Positions 40,054 to 47,800 of a DNA stretch of 64,000 bases are shown one piece after another. Both the position numbers and the translations under genes were made by a program. The notes below the pieces were generated by a model. The model searched no databases. It had not been told where the DNA came from and worked only from the letters and a program-made list of their open reading frames with translations. Numbering within the stretch: the stretch's first letter is position 1; each line of letters starts with the position of its first letter. This DNA is from Muribaculaceae bacterium (GTDB lineage: Bacteria; Bacteroidota; Bacteroidia; Bacteroidales; Muribaculaceae): contig JAFRRT010000014.1 of assembly GCA_017427945.1 (NCBI GenBank), forward strand, positions 1 to 64,000, read 5' to 3'.

Positions 40054-40494
40054 TTATTTTTTCTTGTTCTTTTTCTTGGAAAGCATCTCGCGGGTGAACT
40101 TGGCTTCAGCCTGCTTGAGCTGGAAAAGCTGCTTCTTGGTTAAGATTTTGGAGAACTTCTCGAAGTACTTGGCCTCGATTTCACCCTCCTGGATGCGCGT
40201 GTTGGAAAGAGCCGATGCTGCCGCCTCATAGTCGCGGTCGGTGGGGTTCTTCTTCTTTTCCACCTCGTTAGCCAGCATGCGTGCGGTGCGGTTCACCTGA
40301 TAGATCTCTCGTTCCATCTGTTCATAGACCGGCATGAATTGCTTTTGCTGTGTCTGGGTCAGTCCCAGTTCCTTGATAATCATTTCATGCTTAGCCTGAT
40401 ACATGTCGGCTGCAAACTTGGTGCGTCCGTTTTGAGCCACGGCGACCGTAGTCACTGCCAGCACAAGCACCAATATAGATATTAACCTTTTCAT
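40054..40494 (-). CDS. Spy/CpxP-like periplasmic protein
   Basis: A 146-residue secreted, mainly helical protein with a signal peptide (MKRLISILVLVLAVTTVAVAQ). It carries LTQTQQKQF and LTKKQLFQL, which match the LTxxQ motif of the Spy/CpxP family. The C-terminus is very lysine-rich. Spy is a periplasmic chaperone and CpxP a stress-signal modulator. The gene follows an ECF sigma and an anti-sigma-like gene, so a role in sensing or relieving envelope stress is likely. Confidence 0.8.
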   Translation of the reverse strand: MKRLISILVLVLAVTTVAVAQNGRTKFAADMYQAKHEMIIKELGLTQTQQKQFMPVYEQMEREIYQVNRTARMLANEVEKKKNPTDRDYEAAASALSNTRIQEGEIEAKYFEKFSKILTKKQLFQLKQAEAKFTREMLSKKKNKKK

Positions 40495-40510
40495 AGCAGT
40501 TCAGTTCTTG

Positions 40511-40915
40511 TTATTGAACGTCCTCGGGAAGTTCTCTCTCGTTGCTCATCATCACGGAGTCCTCATAGTTGAGGATGTCGTAGTCGCTCACTGCTCCGCT
40601 CATAATGAAATCGTCCAGATTGTCCCTGTCGTCGGTCAGCTTCTCGGCCACTGCCTGCACACCATTCATGTTTTCGGTAGAGGTCAAGTGGCTGAATATC
40701 GTCATCATGCACCACACGCCGGCAAACATGGCAGCCATGTAAACCAACGGTTTCACACGCTGCCACAACGTGGGTTTGACATCAACCTGGGTAATCTCAA
40801 CATCGGGCAGCATGTCGGCCATCCGCTGATTGAAGTCGGCAAAGTAATTCTCGGGCACCTTGAAGCCCGGGTCTTTCCCGTATTTGTTCAGTATTGTGGA
40901 GTCTTCTTGTTTCAT
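40511..40915 (-). CDS. probable anti-sigma factor, single-pass membrane protein
   Basis: A 134-residue protein with one membrane segment (VKPLVYMAAMFAGVWCMMTIF, about residues 55-75). A soluble N-terminal part reads KVPENYFADFNQRM, a phrase common at the start of Bacteroidota anti-sigma-like proteins. The acidic C-terminal part would lie in the periplasm. The start at 40913-40915 (MKQEDS) fits the operon spacing: 53 bases after the sigma gene. The anti-sigma role is inferred from its position and topology. Confidence 0.65.
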   Translation of the reverse strand: MKQEDSTILNKYGKDPGFKVPENYFADFNQRMADMLPDVEITQVDVKPTLWQRVKPLVYMAAMFAGVWCMMTIFSHLTSTENMNGVQAVAEKLTDDRDNLDDFIMSGAVSDYDILNYEDSVMMSNERELPEDVQ

Positions 40916-40968
40916 AACGCCTATTTGACTATCAAATGTCAATAAAGTTTAATCGTAGATGAGAAAAA

Positions 40969-41529
40969 TTATTCCGTTTCGGCCAAATATTGCTCGATTT
41001 TTTTGACAGCATGATGATAGGACGCCTTCAGGGCACCTTCACTGGTACCCAAAATCTCGCTCATCTGGTCATATTTCATCTCGTCATAGTAGCGCATGTT
41101 AAATACCAAGCGCTGCTTTTCGGGCAAGGTGGCGATAGCCTTTTGGAGGTTAATCTGGGCCTGGTCGCCGTCAAACCACTCGTCGCTCTCCAGCTGGTTG
41201 ACGAGGAAGCTCTCGTCATCGTCGATAGAGAGCTGGTTCATCACCTTCTTCTTGTTGACAAACGTGATGCTCTCGTTGATGGCAATCTTGTAGAGCCACG
41301 TCGAGAGCTTGGCATCGCCACGAAAGTTGTCGATGCTGGTCCACGCCTTGAGGAAGGTGTTCTGCAACACGTCATTGGCATCGTCATGGTCGATAACCAT
41401 GCGACGTATCTGCCAGTAAAGCTGTGAGCTGTAATGCTCGATCACCTTACCGAACGCTGCCTTGCAGGTCGCTTGATTGTGCAGTTGCTCAATCACTTGC
41501 GCCTCGTCATATTTTTCGCGTGCTGCCAT
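40969..41529 (-). CDS. ECF-type sigma-70 factor
   Basis: A 186-residue ECF sigma factor. Region 2 includes DANDVLQNTFLKAWTSIDNFRGDAKLSTWLYKIAINES, the standard -10 binding block. Region 4 includes LPEKQRLVFNMRYYDEMKYDQMSEILGTSEGALKASYHHAVKKI. I start at 41527-41529 (MAAREKYDEAQ), giving the usual length. It heads an operon with an anti-sigma-like gene and a Spy-like gene, and so probably controls an envelope stress response including its own operon. Confidence 0.92.
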   Translation of the reverse strand: MAAREKYDEAQVIEQLHNQATCKAAFGKVIEHYSSQLYWQIRRMVIDHDDANDVLQNTFLKAWTSIDNFRGDAKLSTWLYKIAINESITFVNKKKVMNQLSIDDDESFLVNQLESDEWFDGDQAQINLQKAIATLPEKQRLVFNMRYYDEMKYDQMSEILGTSEGALKASYHHAVKKIEQYLAETE

Positions 41530-41613
41530 TAAATAACTTTCAAGCCGTAAAGATAGCAAAAATTTTGCCAACCCGACCCAAAACCATCAGATTTTTATGT
41601 TTTTTTCGTTTTA

Positions 41614-42309
41614 TCAGCCCTTCAAGGCGATCAGCACAAGCACAGCGGGAATGTTATTGGCAATGTGGAACAGCACACCCCACCAGAAGCCCATATTGAC
41701 TCTGACATAAGTGATAACGCAGCCCACAAGACCAGGACGCAGACAGATAGCAAGGCAATAAGGCAAGAGACCCCATGTGAGGACAGTGAAGGCCTTGAGG
41801 TGTATCAGCGCAAAGGCTATGGCCGACACCCACATCGCCAACCGCAGGTAGCGCGACCTCCACCCCACCCACTGTTCATCGGTGGTAAAATGCTTCACGA
41901 GCCAGTACAGGAGGGCGCCAAGAGCCACCAATCCCGCAAGCAGCGGCCAATTGTAATAGCACTTGAAGATATAGGCAGCGATGGCGACCGGCAGCAGCCC
42001 AACCCACAACGCCACCGTCTGCCGCTTGAACGACAGTCCCAGTCGGAAGATGATTTCCTCGACAACAGGGGCGATGATGAGCAGCAGCAAGAGGGTCTGC
42101 GCAAGAGGCTTGTCCTTATGCGTGCTGACGTCGCCCCCGAATCGCGTGAGTTCCTCGGGATTGATGCCAATACTCTTGTAAATCATGCCCACGCCAACAA
42201 TGATGGCAGAGCTCACCATAAACATGGCGACGAACCAGATGAAAGCCAGCCACAAGATTTTGCTCTCAGGCATTGTTGCCCTGTCATTAACACGATTAAG
42301 AATAAACAT
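41614..42309 (-). CDS. CPBP-family intramembrane metalloprotease
   Basis: A 231-residue membrane protein with about seven hydrophobic segments. The CPBP/Rce1 motifs are present: EEIIFR (Glu84, Glu85, Arg89), FALIHLK and a final FHIANN with the metal-binding histidine. The family includes CAAX-type proteases and bacteriocin immunity proteins; its substrate here is unknown. The ATG at 42271-42273 (MPESK) is an alternative start that removes 12 residues. It is a single gene. Confidence 0.82.
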   Translation of the reverse strand: MFILNRVNDRATMPESKILWLAFIWFVAMFMVSSAIIVGVGMIYKSIGINPEELTRFGGDVSTHKDKPLAQTLLLLLIIAPVVEEIIFRLGLSFKRQTVALWVGLLPVAIAAYIFKCYYNWPLLAGLVALGALLYWLVKHFTTDEQWVGWRSRYLRLAMWVSAIAFALIHLKAFTVLTWGLLPYCLAICLRPGLVGCVITYVRVNMGFWWGVLFHIANNIPAVLVLIALKG

Positions 42310-42400
42310 GACGCAAATGATTTATTGACACAAAGTAAAGCAATTATCCTCATTCAACAAAATGTGTAACGCAAAATGTTGAATCAATAGTCATGCAACT

Positions 42401-42432
42401 AAAAAAGTTCCCGCAGTGGTGACTGCGGGAAC
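42401..42432 (-). terminator. terminator after the lipoprotein genes
   Basis: GTTCCCGCAGT (42407-42417) pairs perfectly with ACTGCGGGAAC (42422-42432) around GGTG. On the minus strand a six-T run follows. It ends the gene at 42472-43263. Confidence 0.88.
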
Positions 42433-42471
42433 GATGATTAATGATAAGTTTATCTATGTCCTAAATACTCG

Positions 42472-43263
42472 TTATTGAGGGAAAGAGAACAGGTCACCCG
42501 AGAGCGAGTACTCAAGGCCGTTGCACTTGAACGAGCCGCTGATGACTTGGCACTGGTCATTGAGCGTGATATTCACGTCGGTGAGGGTGAAGTAGCCCTT
42601 GTAGTTCGACTCAACCATGTCGGCGGTGATGGTATAACCGAAAGCGGTGGGAGTCAGCGTCAGGCCCTGGTACTGAAGCTCAGCAGCATCAACCACGCCA
42701 TTCAGGTTGGACATGAAATTGCTAATCTGCATGATACAGGTCTCACCCTTGCTGTCGGGGGCAAACAGGTAAGCCGACTGCTGATGGCTTCCGTGGTTGC
42801 CATTCTCGGGGTTGGTCATAGTCGTGGTCGTGTATGCATACAACAGGTGTGAAGTGCACACTACAGTGGTCGTGCCGTCGATCATAAAGGTATACCACAA
42901 CATGCCGGTAGCCATGTCGATGAAGCCCTCAAACATGTCAAAGCCGGCGTAGGTCGATGACGCCATATTGTTGAAGGAATAAACCGTACTGGTTACGGAA
43001 TACAACTTCATGTCTGAAGTGGTCAAGCTGTGGGACCTGCCAGCGGCATCCTTATAATCAGAGGTGATTTTTAAGAACATGTCGCTGAAGTTGAGTTCAA
43101 TAGTGGCAGAGCCTTGCGAGAACAGCACCTCACCGTATTCGATGGCGCGGCAGTTGATGGTGCTGGTGATGGTCTGCTTGCTTTGAGGCTCGTCATCGTT
43201 ACCGCAGGCTGTGAGCATTGTCACGGCCAGCAAGGATAACATCAAAAAAGATAATTTCTTCAT
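42472..43263 (-). CDS. lipoprotein of unknown function
   Basis: A 263-residue lipoprotein with a signal and lipobox (LLAVTMLTAC, Cys20) and an acidic GNDDEPQ stretch after it, which in Bacteroidota favours surface export. The rest is beta-rich with repeated Y, T and F residues. It and its two upstream neighbours share size range, the DDDEP-type leader and similar beta-strand wording, and may be distant paralogues. It shares an operon with the 281-residue gene (30-base gap). Confidence 0.65.
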   Translation of the reverse strand: MKKLSFLMLSLLAVTMLTACGNDDEPQSKQTITSTINCRAIEYGEVLFSQGSATIELNFSDMFLKITSDYKDAAGRSHSLTTSDMKLYSVTSTVYSFNNMASSTYAGFDMFEGFIDMATGMLWYTFMIDGTTTVVCTSHLLYAYTTTTMTNPENGNHGSHQQSAYLFAPDSKGETCIMQISNFMSNLNGVVDAAELQYQGLTLTPTAFGYTITADMVESNYKGYFTLTDVNITLNDQCQVISGSFKCNGLEYSLSGDLFSFPQ

Positions 43264-43293
43264 TTCTTAGTTCTTGAAATTTATTGAATGTGA

Positions 43294-44139
43294 TTAATAG
43301 GCGGTATAGTCAGGATAAGTCCTTCCTGATGCGACAACGGTAGCACTGCTGCCCATCATGAAGGTAGTCACGAGCGTATCGTTCTCCAGGTCAACGGTGG
43401 CGTTGAACGTCTTGAACGGATATTTGTCGGTGCTCTTGGTGCCCATACTGGTACCCGTGCTATCCATGTGGGCCATATAGGTCGCATTGGTCTTGAGATC
43501 ATTACCGGCAATGATGTAACCGTTTGTAGTGACGGTGACAGGAACACTCGAAGCAGTGATGTTGATGAAGCGCTTCAGGTCCTTGGCATGCACAATGTCC
43601 ATCACCTTGACGATGCAGGTCTGCTGACCGGGCTCGAGGTTGAACTGGTACATGACATTTTCCATCGAGGTGGCCTCGGTCGTGTCGTCATAAGTGATGA
43701 TGTTCTGCGTCTTCAGGAAAAAGACTTCAGAGATGGTCGAGATGACACGTATGCCGTCGGTCGTAGTATAGGTATAACGCATCGACGACTCGTTGAAATC
43801 GACGTAGCCCTTGAAGTTGGCATAACTGGGCGAGCTCAAGACATAGAAGCCGCGCCTCGATGGCCTTGCAGTCAGGTCGGTGAGCTTGAGCGTCTTGTCG
43901 CTGCCATCATTGTAACGGAGTTCGAGCGACGCCTTGTGGTTCACGGTGTCGATGGTGAGTTTGTTATGAGTGGAACTCATGCCCAGCACATTGCCTGTGT
44001 TCAGGTCAACGATGTGGTTGACCATGGGCGAGTTGACAGTGAACACGCCGTCGCCGTGCCTGGGTTCATCATCGTCGCTGCAGGAAACGACTGCACCCAA
44101 AAGTGCGAAAGCAGCAATCATTAAAAGTATCTTCTTCAT
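43294..44139 (-). CDS. lipoprotein of unknown function
   Basis: A 281-residue lipoprotein (lipobox LGAVVSC, Cys20; then SDDDEPRHGD). The mature part is beta-rich, with no recognised domain. A -7 promoter box lies 35 bases upstream at 44174-44182. It is followed by a similar lipoprotein gene. The function is unknown. Confidence 0.65.
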   Translation of the reverse strand: MKKILLMIAAFALLGAVVSCSDDDEPRHGDGVFTVNSPMVNHIVDLNTGNVLGMSSTHNKLTIDTVNHKASLELRYNDGSDKTLKLTDLTARPSRRGFYVLSSPSYANFKGYVDFNESSMRYTYTTTDGIRVISTISEVFFLKTQNIITYDDTTEATSMENVMYQFNLEPGQQTCIVKVMDIVHAKDLKRFINITASSVPVTVTTNGYIIAGNDLKTNATYMAHMDSTGTSMGTKSTDKYPFKTFNATVDLENDTLVTTFMMGSSATVVASGRTYPDYTAY

Positions 44140-44173
44140 ATCATCTAAAGTGTTATTACCATTTATTCGCGGC

Positions 44174-44182
44174 GCAAAGTTA
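44174..44182 (-). promoter_or_regulatory. -7 promoter box of the lipoprotein pair
   Basis: The minus strand reads TAACTTTGC. It precedes the start at 44139 by 35 bases. No -33 is seen at 20 bases. Confidence 0.45.
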
Positions 44183-44258
44183 CATTAAAAAACAAATGGC
44201 GCACGCATTCTTGCACCATTTGTAATGTTTTTTATATTAAATGACGTTAAAAACCGTG

Positions 44259-44714
44259 TTACTTGAGCTTGCCGCTGTCGCTGAACTCACCGCCGTGGCA
44301 ATTGAAGAACATGCTGTAGGTCTTGTCCTTGGTGTTGACTGTACATGTCAAGTTCGTCACGATAAAACTGGGCATTGGCCTGGGAGTCATGCCGCCCAAC
44401 AGATAAGGAACGATGTCGGTACCGGCATAGGTAAAGACCTTACCCGTCTTGTCAACGGTCACGGGGGCATCGATGCGAATGTTCATTGCAGGCGAGTGTT
44501 GCTCACCGATAGTGAAAATCACATTGTAAAGATAGATACTGCTCGAATCCTTATCCAAATCAATGTCAAACGTGAAATGGGCATCAGTCTCCTCCAAATA
44601 CAAGCTCTCCAACGTCTGCGTGGGAGGTACATTGGGTTCATCGTCATCGCCGCACGATGCGCAAACAAACAACATGGCTGCTGTCATCAGCAACATTGGT
44701 AAAAACTTTTTCAT
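44259..44714 (-). CDS. small lipoprotein of unknown function
   Basis: A 151-residue lipoprotein (lipobox MLFVCASC followed by GDDDEPN). I start at the ATG at 44712-44714 (MKKFLPML); an alternative start four codons upstream is possible. The mature part is beta-rich, with a central SPAMNIRIDAPVTVDKTGKV segment. It ends EFSDSGKLK, comparable to the SLSGDLFSF end of the 263-residue lipoprotein nearby. The function is unknown. Confidence 0.65.
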   Translation of the reverse strand: MKKFLPMLLMTAAMLFVCASCGDDDEPNVPPTQTLESLYLEETDAHFTFDIDLDKDSSSIYLYNVIFTIGEQHSPAMNIRIDAPVTVDKTGKVFTYAGTDIVPYLLGGMTPRPMPSFIVTNLTCTVNTKDKTYSMFFNCHGGEFSDSGKLK

Positions 44715-44810
44715 TACTTTTTTCATTTTTTGTTATTGGTGTTTAGTTATTACACAAGTAAAAACGTGGCTTTTATCAGTTTTATTACATTGTCCACCGT
44801 ACTTTTACCA

Positions 44811-44848
44811 AAAGCAATAAAGGCCATTACTTCACGATGATGGCCTTT
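44811..44848 (-). terminator. terminator overlapping the macroglobulin stop codon
   Basis: ATGGCCTTT (44840-44848) and AAAGGCCAT (44819-44827) form a perfect nine-base stem whose loop covers the last codons of the alpha-2-macroglobulin gene. On the minus strand TTTATTGCTTTTGG follows. Confidence 0.65.
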
Positions 44849-47800
44849 CCGGCACTGTGGGCACTCAGCTGCGGCGCATACTGGCACTGCACGGTGGCGA
44901 TGCCCGAGGTAAACTCGCCAGGGTTTGTCACCCACACGTCATAACCTATGATGTGCGTACCCTTGTCCAGGTTGGTGATGAACACGTTGGTCTGGCTGTC
45001 CTTGGTCTCCTGATAGAACCATGTGTTGTCCTCGTTACGATAGCCCGAGAGCTGATCCACCGGTTCGAAGCAGGCGGCACGCTCGTCGGTCAAGGTCACA
45101 TAATCCATGTCCTTGTTGACCTTGATGATGACACGCACCTTGACCTTGTCGCCCACATTGAACGAGGTGGCCTGATGCAAGCTGCCGTCCTGGCCATACA
45201 CATAGTATTCTTTGCTGATGGACATTTCCTGGATGGCAACTTCCTTGACTTGCGTCATCGGAGCCTTGAACTGGCTGTAAACGGCACCCCAAGCGGGTCC
45301 GCTGCCCGTGCGGTCGATAACGACGTTACCTGTCGTGGTGGCGGGCAAAGTGGTGCGGAAGTAACCCACATATTGCGCCATCTTGTCAAGGGCAATGGGC
45401 TGTCCTGCCACGGTAATCGCGGGATTGGCGGCACGCTCCAGCCACTGGCTGCCGGTGCTCAATATGGTGTAAACGGCATCGGCTGCGAGGCTACGGGTAC
45501 CCCAGTCATTGCTTTGCTTCATGAGCAGCATCCACTTGCGCACCTGGTCAATCTCGTCGGTGATCGGATTCACCTCGTTCATGGCCTGCAGGATGGTGCT
45601 GGTATAAGCCACCTTGTCAAATTCCCACCAGCCATAGCCGGTCTGCAGGTTGTCCCAGTACATACCCAACTCGGGCTTCACGATGGCAAACTGGCGGATG
45701 CTCTCGATGATGGCGTGGGCTGTATTGGCGTAATCGTTGCGGTAAAGCGTCATGGCATAATAGGCCTTCTGCTTGAGGGTAAGGCCCTTGCCCCAGTTCT
45801 TGTCCATGTACCTGAGCACTTTATTCATAATGTTGGCGCTCGAAGTAGTCTGTTTAACCTCAGGGAAGAGGGAGCGGATGTAGGCATAGTCGGTGAACTG
45901 GCCTTCAGGTGCTTTATTGTACTTCAGGGCCTCGTTGTACAAGCGCACGGTCTCGGTGTCATAGAAGGAGAGAGCACGGTTGACCATCGAGGTCAGGCGG
46001 CTATCGTCGGGCAGGTAGCCCAAGCGCTTGGTCTCGCCTATGAGTTCCAGCACGGCGCCTGTGGTCCACGCGTCGGCCCTGCAATTCGGGTGGCGGAACC
46101 AGGTGAAGCCACCGTCGCCCATCTGCAGATTTTGCAAGGCGGTGATAATCTTCTCATATTCTTTAGCCATCAATGCCTCGTCAAACAATTCGTTTAACTT
46201 TGACATTCTAAGCGTCTGACGGTCAGCGTCACGCACCCACGGCGATGCCAGCAGGGTGCCGATTTTCAGGTCTTGGTTTTTCTGCAGCATCGACACGAGG
46301 GTAGAATCCTCGTTGTGCTCCTTCCAGTAAGTGACAGCCTCCTTGATTTGGGGCTGTGACTTGGCTACGCCTTGTGCCACTTGCAGAGCAAACAGGCTAT
46401 GTGCAGCACTTGTGGCGACTTTGTAGTTGTCATCCCAGATGGTGGGCAATGCCAGTACACAGTACCACACGGGGTTGTCGCAGTATTCCAGCGTCACGCG
46501 GGCGTCGGCGGGGAAGTCGGGCAACGGTTGCTCGAAATGTCCCTGTCCTGCCTCGACATAGAACGGTTGGGTCTCGATAACAGGCGAAATGGTCGTCAGC
46601 ACGGGCACCATCACCTGCTCACCATCGCCAAAGGTGCTGTTGGCAGCCTTGATGCGGAATCCCACCATAGCAACGGTATCGGGTACCAGCCAGTCGATAG
46701 TAACCGCCTCGCTGCCCATCGGGTCGAGCGTCAGGTTGAATTTGCGGGTCGCATAGACGTCATTGGTGCGCGGGTCGAACAGTTCAATGACGGCATCGCA
46801 TGCGGCGGCCTCATCGGTAGCATTCTGTACGGTGGCGGCGAGTGTGGCCTTGTCGCCCTGGCGCAGGAAGCGCGGCATGTTGGAGCGTACCATCAGGGGC
46901 TTCTGCGTCAGCACCTCGGCCATCCAATTGCTGCCCACCATCTGCTTGTCCCATGCCACGGCCTGGGTAATCCATGTCGTGTTGAAATTGGGTGCATCAA
47001 ACTCGACTTGGATGTTGCCATTGTTATCACTGGTCAGCATCGGCTTCCATAAAGCCGTCTTAACGTCGCTTTCGCGCAACTGCACCTTATCAAGGTTCTT
47101 CTCGTTGACCTTAGCATCTTCAGTTTGAGAGCTGTCTGTATAAGCAGCAACGACGACAGACTCATTCAACGCATAATCATCCTCAGACATGCCCAACAGC
47201 ACTTCTTCCTGATCGCCTGCCTCGACCTGCACCCCTGCGACTCTGCCCTCTATGGCACTATTATCATTGACAGCACCCAGCGATTGGGATTTCATCATCA
47301 TACGGCCACGGCCCATCATGTAACTGAACGGGTATTGGCCGTAGGTGTACAGCTCAGGCAGTTGGGCATTAGCCTCCTTGGGGATACTCCAGTACTCCTG
47401 GCTCCAATGGGATGAGTTACTGTTACTCCCGTCCACGTGCATGCCCCTGATGTCGTGAGAAACGAAACGGTAGTATGAATGGGTGGTAAAGTTCCAGTTG
47501 TTCTCGGCAATGCTGGCGATGGCCTTGTCGAACATGTCCAGCAGCATGGCACCGGGACGGGGCATGCCGTTCTGGTCGGTCAGAGAGAAGGTCCAGCGCT
47601 CGATGTCGCCTGGCACAAGTTTATTGCGGAACGACGTGGCAGAAATCTTCAGCGCCTCGGCCTTATACGGATTCTCCAGTTTCACGTCTTTAGTCCACTT
47701 CTTGGTGCCGTAATAAGTAATGAACGTCACGGTCACGTCAGCACCCGCTTCTTTGGGCAAGGGGACGGTAAAGTCATGCATGCCGGCCTTGTAGTTCAAC

